Below are positions 46,011 through 55,539 of a stretch of 64,000 bases of DNA, piece by piece. The position numbers and the translations under genes are program-made. Source of the stretch: RPQJ01 sp963793675 (GTDB lineage Bacteria; Pseudomonadota; Gammaproteobacteria; Steroidobacterales; Steroidobacteraceae); assembly GCA_963793675.1 (NCBI GenBank), contig CAWCBA010000004.1, positions 282,293 to 346,292 of the forward strand, given 5' to 3'. The notes under the pieces are model-generated. The model made no database searches. It saw nothing but the letters and a program-made list of their open reading frames with translations, and was not told the DNA's origin. Position 1 is the stretch's first letter. The number at the start of each line of letters is the position of its first letter.

Positions 46011-47782
46011 TCAGGTCTGGCCAGTCAGCTTCATTCGCTGCAGCAGATCACGAAAACGCGGGTCGCTTCGTACGCTGTCGAAGTCCGGCCAGACCGAGAT
46101 ACGGCAGATTCGGGTCCCGCACCTCGTACGCCCGCTCCAGCCAGTACAGGCAGCGTTCCCCGTCGCCGGCGTAGCAATAGAAGATCGCAATCTCGGTTGG
46201 CAGCACAAACGTCTTGCGCGACCGCGCCGCGAGCGTGTCGGCGGCCTTGCGCATCGTCGCGCTGTAGTCTGCGTCCGCCGGAGTCTGAGCCAGGAAGCTC
46301 GTCACCTCGCTGTAGCCCACGGCGCTTGCGTAGCGACTCAAGGCTTCGAGCGCCTGCGCGGTACTCCCGCTTGTGATGACGCGCCGACATCAGGCACTGG
46401 AGCGCCACGGGGTCCGTCGGATTCGTCACCAGCGCAGCGTCACACTGCGCGATCGCCTCATCGAAGCGGCGCGCAAAGCGTGAGGTCCCAGCCGAACAGG
46501 GATCTGAACAGCCCATTGAATGGATCGAGCTCCAGCGAACGCCGGGCTTCGACCATGGCTTCGTCCGAGCGGTGCAGGGTGCTCAGCAGCTGCGCGTAGT
46601 AGGCATGGGCATCCGCGAAACCCGGCCTGAGCTCGATGGCTCGCCTGAATTCGCTCTCGGCAGCCGGCCAGTTCCAGTCGGCCCAGGTGTAGACGATGGC
46701 CAGCACGTAATGCGCGTCGGCGAGCGCGTCGTCCAGCTCGACCGCTTTGAGCGCAGCCGCCTTGGCTTGCGGCGCGCCCTCCGCCGCCGACGTATATCCC
46801 ATCTGGTTCCGGGCCATCCCGAGCAGCGCCATTCCGGCGTGGGCACGCGCATAGCCCGGGTCCAGCGCGAGCGCCAGTTCAAAATAGTGCTCAGCCGCGT
46901 CGAGCCCTTCGGGCGACAGCTTGTACCAGTGATACAGGCCCTTGAGGTATGCGTCGTACGCCTCCGCGTTGACCGTCGGTGCAGCCGCAAGCCGTTCCTG
47001 TTCCGCCGGCAGCAACTTCACCTGCAGCGCCGCAACCACGGCCCTGCGCGATCTCGTCCTGCACCTTGAACACGTCGGTGAGCTGGCGGTCGTAGGTCTG
47101 CGACCACAGGTGCGTGCTGTCCGACGCTCGGATGAGCTGCACCGTGATCCGCACCGTGTCGCCCGACTTGCGCACGCTGCCTTCGAGCACGTGCGCGACA
47201 TTCAGCGTCCTCGCGATCGTCGCGATGTCCGCCTCCTTGCCCTTGAACGAGAATGACGATGTGCGCGCAATCGACGCGCAGCTGCGGCAGCTGCGCGAGG
47301 AGGTTGAGCACCTCCTCCGACATGCCGTCGGCAAAGTACTCCTGGTCCTTGCCGGGACTCATGTCCACGAACGGCAGCACCGCGATGGACGCGGCGTCAG
47401 CTGGCAAGGCGTGCCCTGTGTTCGGCACGCCAGTGTCGACGAGCCAGGCGCTCTGGTCGAGACGCGAGGCATACCACCACATCGTGCCGCCGACTGCGAC
47501 CGCGAGGACGGCGAGGATCGCGAACTCGGTCCGCGAGACCTTCTGCTCGCCCTTGTCGCCGTGGTACCAGGCGAGCACGAGAACCAGAAGGGATCCGAGT
47601 GCCAGCGCAGGCGTAGCAATCTGGCGGATCGCCGGCGGCCAGCTGTAGGTCTCGCCGAGGTACTCGATGACCTGCAGGAGGGTCCACGCGCCGGCGGCGT
47701 ACGCCAGCCCCCACTGCACCACCTTGCGGCGGCTCAGCTTGCTCCAGGTGCCTTCGCCCCCCGGTTCGGTCGGCTCGGTCAC
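46011..47782 (-). pseudogene. TolB-like/TPR signalling protein, broken by about five frame changes
   Basis: Reconstructed across frames, this is a protein of about 590 residues of the type found as TolB-like/TPR proteins beside adenylate cyclases and winged-helix regulators. The N-terminal frame from the GTG at 47782 has two or three membrane helices (IRQIATPALALGSLLVLVLA; FAILAVLAVAVGGTMWWY) and SIAVLPFVDMSPGKDQEYF. The frame changes near 47265 (FKGKEADIATIARTLNVAHV), 47045 (VVAALQVKLLPAEQERLA), 46490 (FDEAIAQCDAALVTNPTDPV), 46360 (AVGYSEVTSFLAQ) and 46090 (FRDLLQRMKLTGQT, stop at 46011). The middle part has clear TPR repeats. Either a true pseudogene or an error-rich assembly stretch. Confidence 0.65.
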
Positions 47783-47912
47783 GTCCGCGCTCCCTCAGAT
47801 GAAGAGTGTAGCGGGATTGCCCGTCAGAGGGGTTCAGCGCAGCCGAATGCGAAGGGTTCGCAATTATTCTGCCGGGCAGCGCAACCGATGCACGGCCTGC
47901 CTGACCTGCGAG

Positions 47913-49370
47913 TCAACCTGTCAATACGCTCAGGATGCTCTGGTACTTTTCGATGTACCAACGATTTTCATTGTTGTATTTCGGAATCGCCACGGGACCG
48001 ATGCCGGTGTCGTCCTCTTTCCAGAGACATGGGCAGGTCACCTGCACGCCTTGAGGCTGCTCTCCCGGGGGGCGCAGGTCTTCAAGTTTCACGCCCATCC
48101 TCTTCATGACACCGTAGAGCTTCGCGACATTCCTCGGCCCGCCGTTGTATGCGGCGACCGGGAAGATGCCGAGCACCTCCCTGTTGTCATGGTACGCGTC
48201 GCGGATTTCCGGACGCATTTGCGACAGCTCGATGTCAAAGAGGCAGATCGCCGCTTTCATGGCGTTCAGAAGGTTGGTCGCGCCGCGCTCGAAGTTCGGG
48301 TCAAGCTTTGCCGCCGGACATCGCCTGACCACCAGCGCGTAGGTGCCATTCCCTCGCTTGTTCGTGAACTGCATGGGACCGAGGGCAGCCGCGCTCGAGA
48401 CACTGTACCGATACGCCTCCTCCCGTTTCAGGCCGTACTGGCTCAGCACCTCATTGAACGCACCGGCCTTCTTTTTCACGAAGTCGGCGTCATCCGTCTG
48501 TTCGATCACCGCAAGGGTCGCGAGGACTTCAGCCGGCACGACGTCTGCGAGCAGCTCTCCCGGAAACGCCGCTGCAGGCGCCTTCGCCAGCCGCAAGTCC
48601 TCGATCGCCTTGCGCGCCGTGGACAGCAGGAATTCCGTCCCGCCGCTGACGAACTGCGGATCGAGTGTGTCTTCGTTGAACGGAAGATAGACGATTGGTC
48701 TCGCGGTCGCGACCACGGCCCTCCACTTCTTCTTCGCTATGAGAGCGCTGTCGAACACCGGGAATTTCCTGCCGTAGACCTTCAGTTGCTCGCCGTCCCT
48801 GGAGAAGGCGAACATCAGCCGTTCGGCACCCGTGCCCTTCACGTGCCGTGCCTCGACGCCCGGCGTGCGCACGCTGAACGGAAAGGGCTTCCTGCCCGGC
48901 TTCCATTTGACCGGAGGGCGGGGGATCTCGATGCGCGCGATGGACCATTCCTTCTGCGTCTCGCTCCACAGTGCAAAAGCGACAGGACGCCCGCGCAGCA
49001 CTTCTTTCCTGCCTTTCCCCGTGAAAACGTACTCGAGTTCGACATCACGGAGAATGGACTTCGCTTCGGACACGAGGTCAAGGATCACTTCGTGGCGTTC
49101 GCGTTGAGCTTCAACGACCACCTCGTCAAGCTCCTTGCCGGGAGAGACATCTGCGGGATGCTCTGACTCGGCAACGACAAGTGGAACCTCCCCTTCTCCT
49201 CCAGCGTTCGCCAGCGGGGCCTCGGGCGCCTGCTGAGGAGCAGATTCCTCCTCGACGAAGACCGGCTCTGCTTCATCGATGGCGCCTCGCGTCGTCCCGC
49301 ATGCAGTGCAGGCCAAAGCAGCGAGAACAAGGAGAGCCGGTACTGCTCTGCGTGTGACGGGCGCTTTCAT
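47913..49370 (-). CDS. Lipoprotein with lytic-transglycosylase-like (SLT) C-terminal domain
   Basis: A 485-residue lipoprotein (VPALLVLAALACTAC, lipobox ending TAC). Residues 25-90 are acidic and disordered-looking, a middle beta-rich domain of about 200 residues (RDVELEYVFTGKGRKEVLRG) is not recognised, and residues 300-480 resemble SLT domains: ATLAVIEQ with a candidate catalytic Glu, SSAAALGPMQFTN (family pattern SxxxGxMQ) and FPVAAYNGGPRNV (AYNxG). It probably cleaves peptidoglycan or is a degenerate relative. The ATG at 49370 starts the lipoprotein signal; the ATG at 49385 is also possible. Three copies of the local dispersed repeat begin upstream of it. Confidence 0.8.
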   Translation of the reverse strand: MKAPVTRRAVPALLVLAALACTACGTTRGAIDEAEPVFVEEESAPQQAPEAPLANAGGEGEVPLVVAESEHPADVSPGKELDEVVVEAQRERHEVILDLVSEAKSILRDVELEYVFTGKGRKEVLRGRPVAFALWSETQKEWSIARIEIPRPPVKWKPGRKPFPFSVRTPGVEARHVKGTGAERLMFAFSRDGEQLKVYGRKFPVFDSALIAKKKWRAVVATARPIVYLPFNEDTLDPQFVSGGTEFLLSTARKAIEDLRLAKAPAAAFPGELLADVVPAEVLATLAVIEQTDDADFVKKKAGAFNEVLSQYGLKREEAYRYSVSSAAALGPMQFTNKRGNGTYALVVRRCPAAKLDPNFERGATNLLNAMKAAICLFDIELSQMRPEIRDAYHDNREVLGIFPVAAYNGGPRNVAKLYGVMKRMGVKLEDLRPPGEQPQGVQVTCPCLWKEDDTGIGPVAIPKYNNENRWYIEKYQSILSVLTG

Positions 49371-49459
49371 AAGGTCTTCTGTCATTGGCGGGTGATGAGA
49401 ATCTCGCGCCAGAATAGCGTGGCCGACGCCGCCGCTCCTGCCCTGAGCAGGGGACCGCC

Positions 49460-49546
49460 AGGCGACCTGGGCCTTACCAGGCAAGGACCGCAGCGGCACC
49501 TTACTCCAGTTCTGAATACATACGAAAAATCGGGGTGCCATCACCT
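49460..49546 (+). repeat. Dispersed intergenic repeat, copy A
   Basis: Between the SLT lipoprotein and PPK2 genes. The core CACCTTACTCCAGT, then TACGAA and TCGGGGTG, is shared with copies at 52040-52110 and 54732-54821, all in the same orientation. Copies A and C align along most of their length. Confidence 0.65.
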
Positions 49547-49554
49547 GACCGGTA

Positions 49555-50466
49555 TCAATAGATCTTCGGAATCCAGCCCTGGCTCGACTTCTTCGGGCGC
49601 TTGTAGCCGGTGTCGGGCTGGCGCGGGGGCAGGTCGAGTTCGACCGGACTCAGGTCCTTGTAGGGGATCTGGCCGAGCAGGTGGGCGATGCAGTTCAGGC
49701 GTGCGCGCTTCTTGTTGTCGGCGTCCACGATGTGCCACGGGGTCGCCTTGCGGTCGGTGTGCTCGAGCATCATGTCCTTGGCGCGTGAGTACTCGACCCA
49801 GTACTTGCGAGCCTCGACGTCCATCGCGCTCAGCTTCCAGCGCTTGATGGGATTCTTCATGCGTTCGGTGAAGCGGACCTCCTGTTCCTCGTCGTTGACG
49901 GAAAACCAGTACTTGACGAGATGGATGCCGGAGCGGACCAGCATCTCCTCGAACAACGGGCAGGCGCGCAGGAACTCATGATACTCCTCGTCGCTGCAGA
50001 AGCCCATGACGCGCTCGACGCCGGCGCGGTTGTACCAGCTGCGGTCGAAGAGCACGATCTCGCCGGCCGCCGGCAGATGCTCGACATAGCGCTGGAAGTA
50101 CCACTGCGTGCGTTCGCGCTCGGTGGGCGTAGCGAGCGCCACTACGCGACAGACGCGCGGGTTCAATGACTCGGTGATGCGCTTGATGACGCCGCCCTTG
50201 CCGGCCGCGTCACGGCCCTCGAACAGGACGCAGACCTTCAGGCCCTGCAGACGCACCCATTCCTGCATCTTGAGCAGCTCGAACTGCAGGCGCACGAGTT
50301 CGTCCACGTAGCGATAGTTGCGCGGCGCCCGCGTCGGGGGGCTGCCCGGTCCGACAACGCGCCAGCGGCCCTCGGCCGCAACGACTTCCTCGGCGTCCCG
50401 GCGAACCTCGCCGTCGCGCGGTGTCGACCGGGCCTTCAGCCTCGCGTTCCGTTTGTGTTTCTTCAT
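49555..50466 (-). CDS. ppk2: Polyphosphate kinase 2
   Basis: A 303-residue PPK2-family enzyme that transfers phosphate between polyphosphate and nucleotides. Walker A GRDAAGKGG is at 84-92, the lid/Walker B region DRSWYNRAGVERVMGF follows, and the C-terminal VDADNKKRARLNCIAHLL, a PPK2 hallmark, is present. A basic N-terminal extension of about 45 residues precedes the domain. A GTG three bases earlier (50469) has GGAGGG nine bases upstream and may be the true start. Single gene; the substrate class (GDP, ADP or AMP) cannot be told by eye. Confidence 0.92.
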   Translation of the reverse strand: MKKHKRNARLKARSTPRDGEVRRDAEEVVAAEGRWRVVGPGSPPTRAPRNYRYVDELVRLQFELLKMQEWVRLQGLKVCVLFEGRDAAGKGGVIKRITESLNPRVCRVVALATPTERERTQWYFQRYVEHLPAAGEIVLFDRSWYNRAGVERVMGFCSDEEYHEFLRACPLFEEMLVRSGIHLVKYWFSVNDEEQEVRFTERMKNPIKRWKLSAMDVEARKYWVEYSRAKDMMLEHTDRKATPWHIVDADNKKRARLNCIAHLLGQIPYKDLSPVELDLPPRQPDTGYKRPKKSSQGWIPKIY

Positions 50467-50606
50467 CACGATTTGATGCCCTCCAGGCTGCCGGCGACGA
50501 TCCATGATACCGATCTCGATGCGACCAACCGCGCGGAACTGTCGCAAGAGACTTCTGCTCGGCCGATGCCGTTAACCGGTCAGCACCTCGGGGTGAGGTC
50601 GCAATG

Positions 50607-51914
50607 TCAGCCCAGGATCCGCTGCGCCACTTCCCTGGCCGACCCCGCGGCCCCTTCGGTACCGATCGTGCCAGGCGGTGTGCAGCCATCGCCGACGTTG
50701 TAGAGGTTCCTGATCGGCGTGGTCACCGGCATCATGTGGCCGGCCCAGCGATGCATGCCGGGGCTCTGTCCCGAATGCCGTGCGTTGACCAGGAACCTGG
50801 CCCCGTCGAGCTGGCCCGGGAAGTTCGCCTCGAGCTCCGCCAGTGTGTTCTTGAGTTCCAGCTTGAGGTCGGCATGGGCCGCGTCGGTCGGCGCGCCGAA
50901 GGCCGTGTGCAGGAACTGGCCAGGCGGCGTCACGCGCGGGGAGATCAGTGAGGGAATCTCGAGGTAGATGAGGTTCCGGGTGTTGCCGAACACCATGCAG
51001 CCGTCGAAGCCCTCGATGAGCGGCGCGTCGCTCACGAACGAAATGTGGAAGATCGGTGCCTCGTTTGGCGCGGCGTCCAGACGCTCGAGATAGGCGGCAT
51101 CGAAGTACTCGCGCCCGCCGGCGAGTTCGACGGTCCGCGCAGGGCCGGTGTTGGATATCACTATGTCGCCGGCGAAAATGGTCTCAGGCTGTCCCGCAGT
51201 TTTCGCGCCAACGCCGGCGGCCCTGCCATTCTCGAGCACGATCCGACGGCAGTTTGTGTGACGCAGGATCTTCGAACCGCGCGCCTCGATCGCCGCCGCA
51301 AGCGCTTCCATGTTGGCGCCATTGCCTTCGGGGGCCATGCCGAAGCGACTGCCGCGGCTGCTGTACCGCAGGAACCGAAAGAACTCGCCAGCCGGAATCT
51401 CGTGCATGCCGGTCCCGATCAACGCGGCGCAGAACCCCTGGAACAGGTCATGCACGTCGGGGTTGTCGGTTCGCTCATGAAGCCACGCCTTGAACGTGAT
51501 CGTGTCGGGCGGCACGGACTTCATCGCAGCGACGAATGCGTCGAACAGCCTGGTCGCGCTCTCGTTGTCGCCGTTGCAGGCGAAGTCGATCAGGCCGCGC
51601 AGGCCGCCGCCCGATTTCGCCTGGTCGAAGTCACCATGCCGCAGGCGATAGCGCATCCGGCCGGTGAGTTCGATCATGCGAAGCGGCACACCCAGCAAGT
51701 CGAAAGGCTCTCGCGTCGCGTTGTGCTCGGCCATCGGAATCATGATTGCGCCGGTCGTGACGCGGACCCCGTCGTGCTCGCGATGCGAGCAGCGGCCGCC
51801 GAGATGCCCGGACTTTTCGAGCACGAGCACGCGCTTGCCGCCGGCAGTCAGTCGTGCGGCGGCGCAAAGACCGCCCATGCCCGCGCCGATGATGATGGCA
51901 TCCCAGTGTTCCAT
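50607..51914 (-). CDS. Phytoene-desaturase-like FAD oxidoreductase
   Basis: A 435-residue flavoprotein. The Rossmann dinucleotide motif is IIIGAGMGGLCAAARL at residues 7-22, followed by VLVLEKSGHLGGRCSH, the usual GG-doublet region of the CrtI/amine-oxidase superfamily. The C-terminus has NLYNVGDGCTPPGTIGTEGA, the FAD-contact block. Relatives include carotenoid desaturases, retinol saturase and uncharacterised oxidoreductases. No carotenoid genes are nearby, so a carotenoid role is not supported. Single gene, minus strand. Confidence 0.85.
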   Translation of the reverse strand: MEHWDAIIIGAGMGGLCAAARLTAGGKRVLVLEKSGHLGGRCSHREHDGVRVTTGAIMIPMAEHNATREPFDLLGVPLRMIELTGRMRYRLRHGDFDQAKSGGGLRGLIDFACNGDNESATRLFDAFVAAMKSVPPDTITFKAWLHERTDNPDVHDLFQGFCAALIGTGMHEIPAGEFFRFLRYSSRGSRFGMAPEGNGANMEALAAAIEARGSKILRHTNCRRIVLENGRAAGVGAKTAGQPETIFAGDIVISNTGPARTVELAGGREYFDAAYLERLDAAPNEAPIFHISFVSDAPLIEGFDGCMVFGNTRNLIYLEIPSLISPRVTPPGQFLHTAFGAPTDAAHADLKLELKNTLAELEANFPGQLDGARFLVNARHSGQSPGMHRWAGHMMPVTTPIRNLYNVGDGCTPPGTIGTEGAAGSAREVAQRILG

Positions 51915-52039
51915 CAGGTCTCCTCCGTTCGGTCGCTCGCCCGGGCGCGCTGACCGGCGCTGTCAGCGTGACCCCAGGCATTCTCCGTATCGCGGCAGAA
52001 TTACCCGTCCGACAGAGGATTGCGTGAGCTGCTCCCCGA

Positions 52040-52110
52040 GCCCAGTGCCAGTCGGAAGCGCCTTACCCCGGTTCTAAATGACTACCAACAAGCGGGGTGA
52101 CGTCACCAGA
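52040..52110 (+). repeat. Dispersed intergenic repeat, copy B
   Basis: Between the 5' end of the phytoene-desaturase-like gene and the 3' end of the BVMO-like gene. It contains CCTTACCCCGGTTCT and, downstream, AGCGGGGTGACGTCACC, ending in the perfect 12-base palindrome GGTGACGTCACC. ACCCCG and CGGGGT can pair as a stem. Related to copies A and C. Confidence 0.6.
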
Positions 52111-52130
52111 CGGGCGGGGAGCCTACGACT

Positions 52131-53663
52131 TCACTTCAACAAATGATAATCGCTCAAGCGAAACCATTTGCGGGAAAAGATGAATCCGGTCGCCGGCTCC
52201 GGCGACAGACTGGTGACTTCTTCGGTCATGTTTTTTCTGTAAAAGGCGGAGCAAGTGGCGTTTTGCCAGACCGTCTTTTGCATTTTCTTTCTCATCGCGG
52301 CAACGTATTCATCCTGAAGAGTGCGCTTGGCATCGATGGCCTTGATGCTTTTGTCTCGTTTCACGGCGCAAATGGCTTGAACGATGTAGTCGGTCGCCGC
52401 CTCCATATAGGATATCTGCGAGCTGTGTCCGGTGCCTGTGTTCGGGCCGTTTACTTTGAAATAGTTCGGGTAACCTGAAACGGTGATGCCCTTGTAAGAA
52501 GCGGCCTCTTTTTCCCACTCGCCGTTGAGGTTCCGGCCACCCATGCCGTACACATCAAACGTCAGCGCCTTCTTCATGTTCGAGTAGGCGAAATATCCTG
52601 TGGCGTAAACGATGACGTCCAGGAGTATCTCCTTGCCGTCCTTTGTTCTAATTCCGTGGGGCATGATGCATTCAATTCCGCTGATATCCACATCGACATT
52701 TTCGCGGGACAGCGCTGGCAGGTAGGCATTTGTCGGTATGACTCGCCGGCAGCCCAATTCGTAATCGGGCGTCATGTGCTGGCGCAGCTTGTCGTCCTTG
52801 ATGTATTTTTCGAGATGCCTTGTCAGCCTTCTCCGGTAGCTGCTCTTCATGAACTGACTGATTATCGAGGTTCCAGGATAGCGGCGAAACGCAATGAACC
52901 TCATGTCGTAAAAGCCAAAGTTGAGCAAGCGAATGAGGTGCCGGATCCCCGGCAGAATTCGAACGGAACGCTCTACCGCACTGTAATGCCGGTCTGAACG
53001 TGGAAGGACCCACTGCGCCTTGCCCATGAACAGGGTCAATCTGGAAACCTTGTCGGCAATGGCTGGAACGATCTGAGCTCCTGAACATCCCGAACCGATG
53101 ACTGCGACACGTTTCCCTTCATAAGAGACAGAGTGATCCCACTGTCCGGCGTGGAATATCGGTCCTTGGAAGGTTTCCGCGCCTTCAATTCCGGGAATAT
53201 GGGGGTTCGCCAGCACACCACTGGAGTCGATGACGAAGCGGGCAGAATAACTCTCCCCCGATTCGGTCTCCACGTGCCACAAGCAAGCGGTCTCGTCATA
53301 AGTGAGTCTTGTGACCGCCTGGTTCGTTTTTGCCTTCTTCCTCAAACCGAATTTGTCGATGACATGATTCGTGTATTCGAGCAATTCGCTTTGCGGGGAG
53401 AAGGTCTTCCGGAACGGGTAGGCAATGAAGGAGATGGAATAAAGACTGGTCGGAATATCCACCTCGGCTCCGGGGTAGGAGTTGACCTGCCAGGTTCCGC
53501 CCAACTCAGAGTTTCTTTCCAACAGGATGAAGTCATGGCAATGCCTTTTCTGCAAACCGATTGCCGCCAGCAGCCCTGAAAACCCTGTTCCGATAATCAC
53601 CGTCTCAAAATATCCAGTGTCCTCCCGTGAATTGCCGCCCGCTGCCGGCTCGTCAGGTGGCAT
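52131..53663 (-). CDS. Baeyer-Villiger-type flavin monooxygenase, atypical composition
   Basis: A 510-residue class B flavoprotein monooxygenase. The FAD motif is VIIGTGFSGLLAAIGL, the NADPH motif VIGSGCSGAQIVPAI, and between them FQGPIFHAGQWDHS matches the BVMO fingerprint FxGxxxHxxxW. GGTWQVNSYPGAEVDIPTSL is the usual first substrate-loop block, in part. These enzymes insert oxygen next to ketones, including steroid side chains. The gene is visibly lower in GC, with more A/T-ending codons than its neighbours, and lies between repeat copies, suggesting recent acquisition. The ATG at 53663 has GAGG upstream; the TTG at 53705 has no ribosome binding site. Confidence 0.88.
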   Translation of the reverse strand: MPPDEPAAGGNSREDTGYFETVIIGTGFSGLLAAIGLQKRHCHDFILLERNSELGGTWQVNSYPGAEVDIPTSLYSISFIAYPFRKTFSPQSELLEYTNHVIDKFGLRKKAKTNQAVTRLTYDETACLWHVETESGESYSARFVIDSSGVLANPHIPGIEGAETFQGPIFHAGQWDHSVSYEGKRVAVIGSGCSGAQIVPAIADKVSRLTLFMGKAQWVLPRSDRHYSAVERSVRILPGIRHLIRLLNFGFYDMRFIAFRRYPGTSIISQFMKSSYRRRLTRHLEKYIKDDKLRQHMTPDYELGCRRVIPTNAYLPALSRENVDVDISGIECIMPHGIRTKDGKEILLDVIVYATGYFAYSNMKKALTFDVYGMGGRNLNGEWEKEAASYKGITVSGYPNYFKVNGPNTGTGHSSQISYMEAATDYIVQAICAVKRDKSIKAIDAKRTLQDEYVAAMRKKMQKTVWQNATCSAFYRKNMTEEVTSLSPEPATGFIFSRKWFRLSDYHLLK

Positions 53664-53705
53664 TGACTGCAATCCTCTGGTCTGCAAATGGGTCCGGACT
53701 TTCAA

Positions 53706-54199
53706 TTGGCAGCTATCCTTGACGTAATGCGATCGGCAATGCCCTCATCGAGTCCTTCCATGGGTCGACACGAGATGACTGCCTGAATGTGCAGGGTGAC
53801 AAGATTTGAAAGACGCCAGTGATCAGATGCGGGCTTCGCATCCGGAATGCGAGGAGAGTCGACCCCATTCGCGCCAGATCAGCCCCGTCCCAGAAGAAGC
53901 CGCGGTGCACGCCGGTCTGGCCGCCCGACATGATTTCGAAGTGTCTGCGCATCGTTGCGTAGCCGGTTGGGGTGCTGCGTCCATGCAATGCTGCTACGAG
54001 TCCGCACAAGCCTTTCGGTGACTTTGTTAGACGCCGGCTGCATGACAATTCAATCGCACGTGGCCGGCTCCTACGATCGCGCCCACCACGACGCCGTTTC
54101 GAACAAGGCGAACAACGGCGAAGTCACGGTGCTGAGCTCCGAGTTCTCGCAGGCGAACAGCACGGTGATGATCGGCGTGGGCCGCAGCAGGACGAAGGT
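53706..54199. other. Gene-poor stretch with remnants
   Basis: No intact gene is seen. The minus strand at about 53880-53952 encodes EIMSGGQTGVHRGFFWDGA, resembling the SGGQTGxDR opening of the putative molybdenum carrier/YpsA-like family, but the rest is lost, so it looks like a remnant. The plus strand at 54042-54230 has an open frame (GEVTVLSSEFSQANSTVMIG) that could be another fragment. Neither is assignable with confidence. Confidence 0.4.
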
Positions 54200-54655
54200 T
54201 TACCTCAAAGGCACTATTTCCACCTTTGACGCGCCCGTCGCATCGGTACGCACTTCACTCCGCTGCTCGTCGTCGTCAAACAGTGGCAGCTCCTCGGTCC
54301 GCCCCGGCCTGGTCCTGGCGACCCGCTCTTGCTGCCTCGATGTCAGATACCACCATTCTTCCGCACCATCATCCCGCTCGGTACGCCTTGCACCTATCTC
54401 ATGCAGGAACTGCCGGATCGCCTCGTCCGAATACCCGCCCACCGACTTCTTCAGCGCCTCAAAAGAGCGTTCCACATAGCGCCTGTGATTGAGCATTTCG
54501 GCGAGGATCGCCTTCACCATGTCAGCGCTCTTGTTCTTGAGAGTGAACATTTCGCGGTCATGCGCAAACTGCCGGCTCTGCTGGATCCAGTTGACCACAC
54601 CGGTAATGCCAGCCCCGACAACGACGCCGATCAATGCCCACATCGCGTCTGCCAT
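54200..54655 (-). CDS. Hypothetical protein with N-terminal membrane anchor
   Basis: A 151-residue protein. Residues 4-24 (AMWALIGVVVGAGITGVVNW) form one membrane helix. A charged, helical, coiled-coil-like region follows (SADMVKAILAEMLNHRRYVE; RSFEALKKSVGGYSDEAIRQ), then a segment with EEWWYLTSRQQ and an Arg/Glu-rich tail. I do not recognise a named family. The regular composition and the conserved-looking helix pattern support a real gene. Single gene between repeat copy C and the remnant region. Confidence 0.6.
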   Translation of the reverse strand: MADAMWALIGVVVGAGITGVVNWIQQSRQFAHDREMFTLKNKSADMVKAILAEMLNHRRYVERSFEALKKSVGGYSDEAIRQFLHEIGARRTERDDGAEEWWYLTSRQQERVARTRPGRTEELPLFDDDEQRSEVRTDATGASKVEIVPLR

Positions 54656-54731
54656 GACGTTACTCCTTGCATCAGGAAGTCCGATTGGATTGCTCAGTCA
54701 CGCGACGGCCCTGCTTCTCGGTGGCGGAACG

Positions 54732-54821
54732 CCCAGGTGAATGGGGCCTTGCCCGGCGAAGACCGCCGCAGCACCTTACTCCAGTCTTGAGCAGGTACGA
54801 AGACTCGGGTGACGTCACTGG
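54732..54821 (+). repeat. Dispersed intergenic repeat, copy C
   Basis: Between the membrane-anchored hypothetical gene and the cupin gene. It aligns with copy A: GGGGCCTTGCCCGGC, GACCGC, GCAGCACCTTACTCCAGT, GTACGAA and CTCGGGTGACGTCACTGG in the same order and spacing. Confidence 0.65.
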
Positions 54822-54937
54822 CTCATGCGCTGAGCCTCGCCCCACACGCATCCGCGGCAGTGAACCCGCGTCACGTCCGGGGGTCTAAACTCCTGTTCGC
54901 ACCTCATTGACCCTCAGGCCCACCGCGGGAGGCAACC

Positions 54938-55381
54938 ATGACCACGTCGCAACCGATCAAGGTCGGACAGCTGGAAATCCGCTACCTCATCGACGGCACC
55001 GCGCAAGGCGGCATGGGGGTCTTCGAACTGACCGTTCCCGCAGGCTCGAACGTGCCGCCGCCGCACAGCCACACGTACAACGAGGAGTGCGTGTACGTGG
55101 TCGCGGGAACGCTGCGCTACTCGGTCGATGGCGAGACGCGTGACCTGGGCCCGGGGGACTGGATGCACACGCCCAAGGGTTCGGTGCACGGCTTCAGCAA
55201 TCCGCACCCCGAAACCGCTCGTGCACTCATCGTCCTCACCCCCGACATCGGCGCGCAATACTTCCGCGACGTGGCCGACGTCGTCAATGCTGGCGGACCC
55301 CCGGACCGCACCCGACTGAGGGAGGTCATGGCCCGCTACGGCCTCGTGCCCCCCGCGCCGCCAGCAGCACACGAGTCCTGA
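54938..55381 (+). CDS. Cupin-domain protein
   Basis: A 147-residue single cupin. Motif 1 is PPPHSHTYNEECVYVVAGTL, with His, His and Glu metal ligands, and motif 2 is DWMHTPKGSVHGFSN, with the last His. The remaining sheet is complete and a short helical tail follows (YFRDVADVVNAGG). Members range from quercetinase-like dioxygenases to sugar-binding proteins; the substrate cannot be told. GGGAGGC precedes the ATG. Single gene. Confidence 0.85.
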   Translation: MTTSQPIKVGQLEIRYLIDGTAQGGMGVFELTVPAGSNVPPPHSHTYNEECVYVVAGTLRYSVDGETRDLGPGDWMHTPKGSVHGFSNPHPETARALIVLTPDIGAQYFRDVADVVNAGGPPDRTRLREVMARYGLVPPAPPAAHES

Positions 55382-55539
55382 GCGCAGCGCGATCGCATTG
55401 CGACCCGATCAAATCGCGCGCCGTCGTCGTCGCCCGCGACACGCATGACCGAGTTGAAGACCGGGCGCGTCAAGCGGCGCGCTGTGAATGCTCCGGCTGT
55501 CTGCTGTGGATCCTAAGCTCCAATCGCTTGATCGTTCCC

